Shown here piece by piece: positions 28,246-36,006 of a stretch of DNA of 64,000 nucleotides. The DNA comes from an uncultured Pseudomonadales bacterium. Lineage in GTDB: Bacteria; Pseudomonadota; Gammaproteobacteria; Pseudomonadales; Pseudohongiellaceae. Position 1 is the stretch's first letter, and each line of letters starts with the position of its first letter. Under the pieces are notes generated by a model, which saw only the letters and a list, made by a program, of their open reading frames with translations, ran no database searches and had not been told where the DNA came from. The stretch covers positions 1-64,000 of the forward strand of contig CALSUH010000007.1 in the NCBI GenBank assembly GCA_943789485.1, read 5' to 3'. A program made the position numbers and the translations under genes.

Positions 28246-29850
28246 ATGCTGCCATCTCGCCTATTTATCGCACTGCTGCTCTCCCTGCTTGCCTCTACAA
28301 GTCTCGCGCAGACAGCCCCCGGCGCACCGTTTACCGGCCTGAAAGCTGAACTGGCGAGTAGCATCGAGGCCAAGGCAAAAATGACGCAGGAAATCATCGA
28401 CACCCTCTTCTCATTCGCCGAGTTGGGGTTTCAGGAGTTTGAAACCCAGCGCTATCTCACCGAACTACTCGCCGTTAACAACTTCGATATCGAACTCGGC
28501 GTCTCCAATATTCCCTCTTCCTGGTGGGCGAGTTGGGGCAGCGGCGAACCGGTCATCGCTCTAGGCTCGGATGTCGATGGCATTCCGCGCGCCTCACAGA
28601 TGCCTGGAGTCGCCTACCGACAGCCGATGATCGATGGGGCACCCGGTCATGGCGAAGGGCACAACTCTGGACAGGCAGTTAACATCGTAGCGGCACTTGC
28701 AGTAAAAGAAATTATGGAGCGAGAGAACCTGCCCGGCACCATAGTGTTATGGCCAGGCATCGCCGAAGAATTATTGGCCACCAAGGCCTGGTACGCGCGC
28801 GACGGACTATTCGATGGCGTAGACGCCGTCCTCTTTACCCATGTATCAAACAATATGAATGTGAGTTGGGGCAATGCGAGGGGCACCGGTTTGGTTTCAG
28901 TAGAATATCTCTTTGATGGTATCGCTGCCCACGGCGCTGGCGACCCTTGGAAAGGCCGAAGCGCGCTCGATGCAGTAGAAATAATGAATGTAGGATGGAA
29001 CTTCCGCCGCGAGCACTTACATCCGCTGCAACGCTCTCACTATGTTATTAGCAACGGCGGTGATCAACCAAACGTGGTGCCCTCTTTTGCGAGCGTCTGG
29101 TACTTCATACGTGAAATCACCGCAGAAAACATCATGGAGAATTTTGCTACCCTGCAGCGCGTCGCCGAAGGCGCGGCGATGATGACTGACACAACCGTTA
29201 GCAGGAAAATTGTCGGCGCCGCATGGCCTCGACATTTCAATCGACCCATCGCACTTGCCATGAATGAAAATATCAAGGCCGTAGGTTTGCCCACTTGGTC
29301 AGAAGACGACCAGCGCTTTGCCAAGGCGTTGCAAACACTAATGGGCTCGGACAATCCGCAGGGTCTGGCCACAGACCTTTCCGGTATAGCCGAGCCTCTA
29401 GAAACTCCCGTATCTGGAGGCTCGGATGATATCGGCGACATCTCCTGGAATGTTCCAACTGTCACCTTGCGCTACCCAGCGAATGTGAGCGGCTTGCAGG
29501 GCCATCATTGGTCGAGCGCTATGGCGATGGCTACGCCGATTGCTCACAAGGGTGCCACCGCAGGCGCGAAGGTTGTAGCAGCTACTATGCTGGACCTGAT
29601 TCAAGATCCCTCGCTAGTGAGTGATGCTCAAACCTACTTCGATGAAGTGCAGACCGCTGAGGTGCAGTACGAACCCTTCATCGGGCCGGACGATGAGCCT
29701 GCCATCGAGAAGAATGCCGAGATCATGGCCCAGTTTAAGCCACGATTAGAGGAGCTGTATTACGATGCTTCCAGATTCGACACCTATCTGGATCAGCTCG
29801 GCATCGAGTATCCACAATTAGAACCAAACTTAATCCAACGAAACCAATAG
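28246..29850 (+). CDS. secreted M20-family amidohydrolase, AbgB-like
   Basis: 534 residues with a signal peptide ending SLAQ. Resembles the p-aminobenzoyl-glutamate hydrolase B branch of M20 peptidases: LFSFAELGFQEFETQRYL, ALGSDVDGIP, VLWPGIAEE, a dimerisation domain around HGAGDPWKGRSALDAVE, and a C-terminal GSDDIGDISWNVPT. In AbgB-like enzymes the metal site is normally GHGCGHN; here it is GHGEGHN, so the cysteine position is glutamate. Export and this substitution suggest a different substrate from the cytoplasmic folate-catabolite enzyme. It precedes a small secreted protein and a crotonase. Confidence 0.82.
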   Translation: MLPSRLFIALLLSLLASTSLAQTAPGAPFTGLKAELASSIEAKAKMTQEIIDTLFSFAELGFQEFETQRYLTELLAVNNFDIELGVSNIPSSWWASWGSGEPVIALGSDVDGIPRASQMPGVAYRQPMIDGAPGHGEGHNSGQAVNIVAALAVKEIMERENLPGTIVLWPGIAEELLATKAWYARDGLFDGVDAVLFTHVSNNMNVSWGNARGTGLVSVEYLFDGIAAHGAGDPWKGRSALDAVEIMNVGWNFRREHLHPLQRSHYVISNGGDQPNVVPSFASVWYFIREITAENIMENFATLQRVAEGAAMMTDTTVSRKIVGAAWPRHFNRPIALAMNENIKAVGLPTWSEDDQRFAKALQTLMGSDNPQGLATDLSGIAEPLETPVSGGSDDIGDISWNVPTVTLRYPANVSGLQGHHWSSAMAMATPIAHKGATAGAKVVAATMLDLIQDPSLVSDAQTYFDEVQTAEVQYEPFIGPDDEPAIEKNAEIMAQFKPRLEELYYDASRFDTYLDQLGIEYPQLEPNLIQRNQ

Positions 29851-29907
29851 GCTATTCGTGTTTTCATCATTGGCAGTAGATTATTCCGTCGTAGTAGTGC
29901 TTGAATC

Positions 29908-30585
29908 ATGCGCAGAGCCTCTACATTGATGCTATACAGCGGCAAGTTATTTTCCTATTCCCGACTCTCCGCCCTGCCTGCGCTGCTGTTGGCTGGAATC
30001 TGCCTAGCGCAGTCCGATCCACAATCAGTAGTCCACGAAGTAGACTTGAATAGAGCGAAGCAGGAATTCCGAACCTCCAAACCAAGAGAGCTCACTGTAC
30101 TCACCCAGACACTCTCCGCAGAACAGATCGACAGGGCCGTTCTAAATAGATTAATGCAAGAAATAAATTCTGAACCTGCGAACGCCAAAACCCGCATCGG
30201 GATCAACGACAGTCAGCTGCAGGAATTATTCATCACCATTTCCAATGCCCGCGGCTTCATTAACGGCAGCGAGATGGCCAACGTACGTGCGATGTGCGCT
30301 GTATGGGATGAGTCGACTGCGCAGGGTGAATCACGAATAGCTGAAGCGATAGCCGCCTACAAAACGCGCGAGCAGCTTACCCAGACATTCATAGCGAAGT
30401 ACTATTCAGTCGTGTTGTTTGATATCGAAGCTATTTTGGATGACGAGTCCCTACCCCTATTCCGCGCCTACATGAATGACAGGCGGCGACGGCTAGCCAA
30501 TGCCGGAATGACATCCTGGGGATCTCCGGTACAGAATATTAGCGCTGGCACTGATACTATTAATTTCCATTGCCGCACAAACTAG
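29908..30585 (+). CDS. secreted protein of unknown function
   Basis: 225 residues. Begins with a signal-like stretch (LSALPALLLAGICLAQS). The mature part is rich in charged helices, has no cysteine pairs besides one Cys in MCAVWDE and one at the C-terminus, and carries no motif I recognise. It lies 57 bp after the M20 hydrolase and 21 bp before the crotonase on the same strand, so it is probably co-transcribed with both. No strong ribosome binding site precedes the ATG; Met8 is an alternative start. Function cannot be inferred. Confidence 0.6.
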   Translation: MRRASTLMLYSGKLFSYSRLSALPALLLAGICLAQSDPQSVVHEVDLNRAKQEFRTSKPRELTVLTQTLSAEQIDRAVLNRLMQEINSEPANAKTRIGINDSQLQELFITISNARGFINGSEMANVRAMCAVWDESTAQGESRIAEAIAAYKTREQLTQTFIAKYYSVVLFDIEAILDDESLPLFRAYMNDRRRRLANAGMTSWGSPVQNISAGTDTINFHCRTN

Positions 30586-30606
30586 AAATATTCCTGGAGT
30601 TAAGCT

Positions 30607-31476
30607 GTGAGTTATAAATGTTTTGAAGTTTCCATTGAAAACAAGATCGCCCATATAGTTCTGAATCGCCCCGAAAAAAGAAACAGCATGATTCCCGAAT
30701 TCTGGGATGAGTTGCCCGCGATCGTTAAAGAACTTGACACGAATGCGCAGGCCCGCGTTATTGTTATATCTTCTACAGGCCCTCACTTTACAGCCGGCAT
30801 CGATACGGCCGTTTTCAGCAACAACGCAGTGCAAAGCGATGACCCAAAAGTCGCCGAGCAACAAAGGCGCACTCATGGCGCGAAGCTTTACGACACTGTC
30901 GATTACTTACAGCAGAGCTTCACCTGTCTTGAAGAATGCCGAATACCAGTGCTCGCAGCCATTCAGGGCGGGGTCATTGGTGGCGGCGTAGACCTGATCA
31001 CCGCCTGCGATATGCGCTATATGACAGAGAAGAGTTTTCTCACCATATTCGAAATCAATATTGGTATGACCGCCGACGTTGGCACCTTCCCGCGCATAAC
31101 AAAGCTACTGCCCGAGGGAGTGGTCAAGGAACTCGCTTACACAGGGCGACGAATGTCTGCCTCTGAGGCAAAATCATTGGGTTTTGTAAACGCGATATTT
31201 CCAGACCAACAGTCCCTGCTTGATGGGGTCATGAAGATAGCTCAGCAGATAGCAAGCAAAGCGCCTCTAGCGATCTATGGCAGCAAACGCATCATCAACT
31301 ACTCCCGCGATCACAGCACAGCGGACAGCCTCGACTACATCGGCATCTGGAACGCCAGCATGCTGCAGAATGCTGAAATCATGGAAGCGATGACAGCGGC
31401 GGCGGAAAAACGTCCCGCAGAATTTGTGGATATTCCCAAGAAGAGAAGGAAGATGGGATCTGGCATAGTCGACTAA
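30607..31476 (+). CDS. crotonase-family delta3,5-delta2,4-dienoyl-CoA isomerase-like enzyme
   Basis: 289 residues from a GTG with TGGAG upstream. It has the crotonase fold, with oxyanion-hole segments FTAGID and GGVIGGGVDL. The three acidic residues of mammalian ECH1 isomerase (rat Asp176, Glu196, Asp204) have exact counterparts with the same spacing: Asp129, Glu149 and Asp157 in GGGVDLITACD, IFEIN and TADVGTFPR. This favours a dienoyl-CoA isomerase, which shifts conjugated double bonds during beta-oxidation of unsaturated fatty acids, over a plain hydratase. Cytoplasmic. Confidence 0.87.
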   Translation: MSYKCFEVSIENKIAHIVLNRPEKRNSMIPEFWDELPAIVKELDTNAQARVIVISSTGPHFTAGIDTAVFSNNAVQSDDPKVAEQQRRTHGAKLYDTVDYLQQSFTCLEECRIPVLAAIQGGVIGGGVDLITACDMRYMTEKSFLTIFEINIGMTADVGTFPRITKLLPEGVVKELAYTGRRMSASEAKSLGFVNAIFPDQQSLLDGVMKIAQQIASKAPLAIYGSKRIINYSRDHSTADSLDYIGIWNASMLQNAEIMEAMTAAAEKRPAEFVDIPKKRRKMGSGIVD

Positions 31477-31500
31477 TGTCAGCTTAAAAAACCAAAAAAA

Positions 31501-32080
31501 TTATGCTGCTAGAAAGGATTCTAGCAGCACTTTCATTAGCCAAGTTCGCGTTTGCAGCAGCTGATCCCGCCGCATAATTAATCCAATCAGACTCAGCTTT
31601 GGTTGATTGTCTAATTCTGTCGAAGCAAATTCAATCTCGGCGTTGATTGAGCCCAGGGCCTGCGCTCCTACTAGCATAAGAAACTGACTAAGAACGGCCT
31701 TGTCGCATCCATTTAGCCTGGCGCGCATTATAGATGTTTACTCTGATAGATTTCCCATACTGGTAGAATAGCCAGTCGTCGTGTAATAAAAAACAACGTT
31801 ACAGTAATTGTCGCTCACATGAATATTTGACCAAAAGCCGAGACTCTACTCACAGCATAAGGTTCCGGTGCGAACCCTAAGCTAAGTAAGCTAGAATTAA
31901 TACTTACCAAAATCGTAAACGCGATGCCCAAGAGCGGTGCAATCGACCAATATTAACCGAACTGATATCACGCATTTCCAACTCGGCAGCCGCCTCTATC
32001 TTATTGCGAGTAACTGTAATTAGCAGTTCACTGGAACGTATCCAAGCTAGATACCACATCAGAGAACTAGCCAGGTTCTC
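31501..32080 (-). pseudogene. decayed membrane-protein gene
   Basis: The minus strand from 32080 reads ENLASSLMWYLAWIRSSELL, then EAAAELEMRDISSVNI. After a frameshift near 31945 it continues as SIAPLLGIAFTILVSINSSL and LSLGFAPEPYAVSRV to a stop at 31815. Further on, a 75-codon frame from 31728 (VLSQFLMLVGAQALGSINAE and LSLIGLIMRRDQLLQTRTW) ends at 31501 inside a terminator-like hairpin. The segments read like one membrane protein broken by at least two disruptions. The APLLG stretch after a charged helix is reminiscent of MotA/TolQ/ExbB channels, but I would not assign it. The 75-codon frame alone could still be a small gene. Confidence 0.4.
31504..31529 (-). terminator. Rho-independent terminator-like hairpin (minus strand)
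   Basis: Perfect 11-bp stem TGCTGCTAGAA / TTCTAGCAGCA with a 4-base loop. On the minus strand it is followed by TAATTTTTTT. It would end transcription of the decayed minus-strand gene. The plus strand shows no T-tract after the stem, so it does not obviously serve the crotonase. Confidence 0.6.
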
Positions 32081-32433
32081 CTACCGTTTAATCTACAGGT
32101 CATACCCTAGTTCGGCCTAAACCCACCCGCATGCCCAAATACAGCTCTTAAGAGAATGCCGATAATTGCTCCTATTGTAGGAATTGTATGGCTTAATAAT
32201 GGCGTATCCTGTCAGCCGAGCGAGTGCAACTATGGACATAGGGAGCTAATGTTATTATTTTAGAGGAACTACCGCAGCTTAATCATAGTTAAAATTAGCT
32301 ACAAAGCGCTGACTCTGGCGCTCAGACTGAATTTTGGAGTGATCCAGCATCACTAATTTAAGCGTACAAGGTGAACACCCTTATAACCACCAAAAGATCC
32401 CCCACACAAACTGAGAGGTCAGGAATTTCGTCC
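32081..32433. other. intergenic, no intact feature
   Basis: Between the decayed membrane-protein gene and the DUF1295-type gene. Frames are short and interrupted on both strands. No RNA gene or repeat was recognised. Some of it may be further debris of the same decayed gene. Confidence 0.35.
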
Positions 32434-33309
32434 ATGATTAAACCACTTATTGGCATACTGGCAACATTAGCGATCAGCTGCGGAATTGCCCTCGCAGGTA
32501 GCCAGGGCAGCATAGAGGCAAATGGCTTGCCTCTATTTCTTATCTGCGCAAGCGTGGGGTTCATCCTGCACTGGATTATTTTCGTTCCTTCTTTTATCGC
32601 GCAAACTGAGCACTATTTCGATCTGACCGGATCCATCTCCTACATCTCCACAATCATCGTAGCCTATTTGTTTCACCCCGATCTGGATTCGCGCAGCCTA
32701 GTCGTCTGCGCTCTCATTGCAATCTGGGCGATACGACTGGGTAGTTTTCTATTCCAGCGGGTTAAGCGAGATGGAAAAGACCGACGCTTCGATGAAATTA
32801 AGACCAAATTTTTCCGTTATATGTTCACCTGGACTCTCGGTGGTGCCTGGGTGTTTATCACCATGGCCGCCGGCCTCGCCGTAATTACTTCAGCCAATCA
32901 AGTTGCCTTAGATGGATTCTTCTATGTAGGTCTTGCCTTGTGGATTCTGGGATTCGGTATAGAGGTAGCAGCCGATCGACAGAAAACCAAATTTCGCAGA
33001 AAGGCCGAGAACAAGGAGAAATTCATATCAGAAGGGTTATGGTCTCTTTCCCGCCACCCTAATTACTTCGGTGAAATTGTACTTTGGCTTGGGATCGCTG
33101 TTATCGCTGTGCCAACATTAGTGGGCTGGCAGTACGTCACCCTTATATCTCCAATTTTCGTAACATTCTTGCTGATTAAGGTGAGCGGCGTGAAACTTCT
33201 GGAGAAAAGTGGCATGCAACGCTGGGGAGACGATCCGGCTTACAGAAACTATGTTGCCAGCACTCCTTCTCTCGTGCCATTCTCTAGAGGAAACAAGATC
33301 ACACAATAA
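32434..33309 (+). CDS. DUF1295 / steroid 5-alpha-reductase-like membrane protein
   Basis: 291 residues from the ATG at 32434, which begins directly with a hydrophobic helix and has AGGA upstream; the longer frame adds a polar stretch with no function. Six or more transmembrane helices. The C-terminal signature GLWSLSRHPNYFGEIVLW is the hallmark of the DUF1295/ICMT/steroid-reductase superfamily, where the RHPNYFGE region binds NADPH or a methyl donor. It is probably a membrane oxidoreductase or methyltransferase acting on a lipid. It ends 22 bp before the tannase-like gene. Confidence 0.85.
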   Translation: MIKPLIGILATLAISCGIALAGSQGSIEANGLPLFLICASVGFILHWIIFVPSFIAQTEHYFDLTGSISYISTIIVAYLFHPDLDSRSLVVCALIAIWAIRLGSFLFQRVKRDGKDRRFDEIKTKFFRYMFTWTLGGAWVFITMAAGLAVITSANQVALDGFFYVGLALWILGFGIEVAADRQKTKFRRKAENKEKFISEGLWSLSRHPNYFGEIVLWLGIAVIAVPTLVGWQYVTLISPIFVTFLLIKVSGVKLLEKSGMQRWGDDPAYRNYVASTPSLVPFSRGNKITQ

Positions 33310-33331
33310 AACAATAGTGGGGGAGAAATGC

Positions 33332-34930
33332 ATGACTACCCAAATCCGGCGATTTCTGACAAGTAGCCTACTTCTGTTCAGCGCCACTTCCCTATCGATC
33401 CACAGCAGCGCCCAAAGCCTAGCACAGGCACACTTCAATGCGGCTGAATCCTGCTCCGCGCTTCGCAACCTGCTTATTGAAGACACGCGTATAAGCCTAG
33501 CCGAAATTGTTAATCAGGATTCATTCACAGCACCCGGGTCGGACAACGTGATGCAAGCTCCTGCATTCTGCAGGCTTGTCGGTGTGACAACTCCGGCAGT
33601 GAATTTCGAAGTCTGGCTGCCACTCTCTGGATGGAACGGCAACTACCAAAGCGTAGGAAATGGCGGAATGGCTGGTACCATTAGCTATGCCTCGATGGCC
33701 AATGCACTCAGACGAGGTTATGCAACCGCAAGCACCGATACAGGCCATAAAGCAGGACCAATTTCCTTCGACGCATCCTGGGCATCGGGTAGACCGGATC
33801 TGATTGAAGATTTTGGTCACAGAGCGCTGCATCTAACGACAGTGAACGCGAAGCAAGTTACCGAAGCTTTCTACCGAGCGCCGCCTGATTACTCTTACTA
33901 CGTAGGCTGCTCCAAAGGAGGTCAACAAGGCCTGATGGAGGCTCAGCGTTATCCGAACGATTTCGATGGCATCATCGCCGGCGACCCGGCAAACAATTGG
34001 ACGCGATTCTACGCTGGCGCTCATCTGTGGTATTCACAAGCGCTGCTCGCAGACGAAGAAAGTTATGTTCCACCAAGCAAACTACCTGCACTTGGCAATG
34101 CTGTGAACGAAGCCTGCGATGCACTTGATGGTGTCAGCGATGGCATCTTGCAGAACCCACTTGCCTGCGAATATGAACCCACTAGCTTGGCCTGCCCAAT
34201 CGGCGAGGACAATGACAGCTGCCTGACTCCGAAACAGGTTACTGCCGTCGAAAAAATTTGGTCCGGTGTGGAGGATTCTTCCGGAGAGCTGATCTATCCG
34301 GGCTTAGTTCCCGGCGGAGAAGCGTCGCGCGGCTCTTGGTCTACCTGGGTGACGGGGCGAGAGCCCTTTCAGTCCCTGCACTGGCGTGGCGGCGAGGGAT
34401 TCTTCCGCTGGTTCGTGTTCGACGATCCTGATTGGGACTTCCGGGATTTCGATTTCGATTCCGATCTGGAGTATGCATTAGAAAAAGTGGGCTCTGCGGT
34501 GGACTCAAATGATCCAGACCTGCGGCCATTCCGAGACAATGGCGGCAAGCTTATTGTCTATCATGGTTGGAGCGATCCAGACATCTCGCCAATAGCGTCA
34601 ATTGACTATTTTGACCGCGTTGTGGATGTTATTGCCCAGGAATCAGGAGCACAATCCGCACTCAGTGATACACAGGAGTTCTATCGACTGTTCATGGTGC
34701 CCGGCATGGCCCATTGTGCAGGCGGCCCCGGACCGGACCGATTCGACGCACTTACTGCACTTGAGAACTGGGTAGAGAGGGGTGTGGCGCCAGAGACTAT
34801 GTTGGCCTCAAAAATTATCGATGATGAGGTTGTTCGCACGCGACCACTGTGTGTACATCCTGAAATGGCGATCTACAACGGCAGCGGCGATTCTGACGAT
34901 GCCGCCAGCTTTAGTTGCACAGCACCTTAG
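33332..34930 (+). CDS. secreted tannase/feruloyl-esterase family protein
   Basis: 532 residues from the ATG at 33332, preceded by GGGGGAG and followed by a signal peptide (ending SIHSSAQS); the frame extends further upstream without coding purpose. The family's nucleophile motif is GCSKGGQQG (Cys193-Ser194), and the histidine near the C-terminus is in MAHCAGGPGPD. Tannases carry a conserved Cys next to both Ser and His, forming the CS-D-HC arrangement, and both halves are visible here. Likely hydrolyses esters of aromatic acids such as ferulate or gallate in the periplasm. Confidence 0.9.
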   Translation: MTTQIRRFLTSSLLLFSATSLSIHSSAQSLAQAHFNAAESCSALRNLLIEDTRISLAEIVNQDSFTAPGSDNVMQAPAFCRLVGVTTPAVNFEVWLPLSGWNGNYQSVGNGGMAGTISYASMANALRRGYATASTDTGHKAGPISFDASWASGRPDLIEDFGHRALHLTTVNAKQVTEAFYRAPPDYSYYVGCSKGGQQGLMEAQRYPNDFDGIIAGDPANNWTRFYAGAHLWYSQALLADEESYVPPSKLPALGNAVNEACDALDGVSDGILQNPLACEYEPTSLACPIGEDNDSCLTPKQVTAVEKIWSGVEDSSGELIYPGLVPGGEASRGSWSTWVTGREPFQSLHWRGGEGFFRWFVFDDPDWDFRDFDFDSDLEYALEKVGSAVDSNDPDLRPFRDNGGKLIVYHGWSDPDISPIASIDYFDRVVDVIAQESGAQSALSDTQEFYRLFMVPGMAHCAGGPGPDRFDALTALENWVERGVAPETMLASKIIDDEVVRTRPLCVHPEMAIYNGSGDSDDAASFSCTAP

Positions 34931-34960
34931 AAGAAACGTCGATATCAGGGTTTGAAGAGG

Positions 34961-35119
34961 CTACTCTGCCGCATCCTCGTTTTTTTCTGCGTCCTTATTT
35001 GCTTTCCTATGCAAAAGACGACTTATTGTGTCATTTAAATCTGGCACCTTCTTAGGTTCTTCTGAACTCGTATCCACGCTTCCATCATTTTCTATCTCGT
35101 TGTCTGAAATTTCACTCAT
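34961..35119 (-). CDS. small acidic protein of unknown function
   Basis: 52 residues from the ATG at 35119, selected because AGGAG stands at normal spacing; the frame upstream has no such site. Sequence is strongly hydrophilic and acidic (MSEISDNEIENDGSVDTSSE), then a short basic helix (DTISRLLHRKANKD), then an acidic tail. No motif recognised. It follows the truncated XRE-type gene on the same strand. Confidence 0.45.
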   Translation of the reverse strand: MSEISDNEIENDGSVDTSSEEPKKVPDLNDTISRLLHRKANKDAEKNEDAAE

Positions 35120-35179
35120 AGCAACTACTCCTAGTGTTTCAAACATTCTACTATTTAACGTGCGAACTGTCTTTTTCAA

Positions 35180-35335
35180 TTACTCAGGGTAACTAAAGAC
35201 CTTCTTCAACGGTTCATCGAAAACCGTTGCGATTTGAAATGCCACTTCTAATGAGGGAGAGTACTTGCCAAGCTCTATCGCATTAACGGTCTGTCTAGTT
35301 ACCCCTATCTGTTTAGCAAGATCCAGTTGTGTCAT
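35180..35335 (-). pseudogene. N-terminally truncated XRE-family helix-turn-helix regulator
   Basis: The frame MTQLDLAKQIGVTRQTVNAI followed by ELGKYSPSLEVAFQIATVF matches the small YozG-like XRE regulators from helix 2 onward. The normal first helix (consensus near 'NRIRELRAEH') is missing: reading upstream in frame gives only ACRAAHSD before unrelated sequence. The only ATG able to start it, at 35335, overlaps the stop codon of a 23-codon frame that begins MSFREKRAWFTLLALLVV. The product would lack helix 1 and is probably unable to bind DNA normally. Confidence 0.65.
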
Positions 35336-35403
35336 GTCAGAATGCGCAGCACGACAAGCAACGCCAGTAGTGTGAACCAAGCTCTCTTTTCACGAAAAGA
35401 CAT
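35332..35403 (-). pseudogene. 5' stump of a small membrane-protein gene fused to the XRE gene
   Basis: A good ribosome binding site (AGAGGTG) precedes an ATG at 35403 that encodes MSFREKRAWFTLLALLVVL and four more residues, then TGA. This is the typical start of a multi-spanning inner-membrane protein that in many bacteria is encoded directly before a small XRE regulator. Here only the first helix remains, joined to the interior of the XRE gene in another frame, with stop and start overlapping as ATGA. A deletion inside a two-gene operon explains both stumps. Confidence 0.55.
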
Positions 35404-35517
35404 GCTGACACCTCTGCTTCTGAATTAGGGCATTGGGAATGAAGTAGTTGGATTTCATGGAGGTCCTGCGAGGGCGACGCTAAAATTTGCACAACTGGTG
35501 AGTACCTCAAGCTCTTC

Positions 35518-35841
35518 TCAGATGCTCTGAACTTGTTGACCAGAAATATTCCTAATGTGATCCACGAAAGTATCTGTATTGCCTGAAAATTCTGCTGACC
35601 AGCGCACTAGCGCGAATACTTGTTCGACATCTTCTTCAGCACTGACATGGGATGCGCCATCTGCGAAGACTTTAACCGTGCGCACGTATAAGTTGTCATA
35701 GAACGGCTGTCCACACAGCGCAAAATCATTCTGTCGCCTACTAACTGTGGCGGATGCCTCTTCTTGCACACTACCCTGCTGCGCAGTTGCGCTTGTCGCA
35801 ATGATAAACACTAAAAAAATAACACTGAATACTCTCTTCAT
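35518..35841 (-). CDS. small secreted protein of unknown function
   Basis: 107 residues with GAGGTG before the ATG and a clear signal peptide (MKRVFSVIFLVFIIATSATAQ). The mature domain has a single cysteine (ALCGQPFYDNLY), a VKVFADGASHVSAEE stretch and no recognised family. It is divergent from the acyl-CoA carboxylase gene. Periplasmic location is likely; the role is unknown. Confidence 0.55.
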   Translation of the reverse strand: MKRVFSVIFLVFIIATSATAQQGSVQEEASATVSRRQNDFALCGQPFYDNLYVRTVKVFADGASHVSAEEDVEQVFALVRWSAEFSGNTDTFVDHIRNISGQQVQSI

Positions 35842-36006
35842 GATCCAGACACCTCACTTCCGGCAGGTATCGCGGCATCAAGCTGTATGCCGCTGTTGTG
35901 TCTAATCTTTTTTACACCTCTTGAAATACCATTCCTCCCAAACCTGCAAGGCGGCTTGCACCCAATGTTCGATTGCACTAACTTAGCGCTGCGAAAAGGA
36001 GAGAAC

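Noticed and set aside
30607-31476. Reading the crotonase as a plain enoyl-CoA hydratase
   Set aside because: All three acidic residues of ECH1-type dienoyl-CoA isomerases are present with exact spacing.
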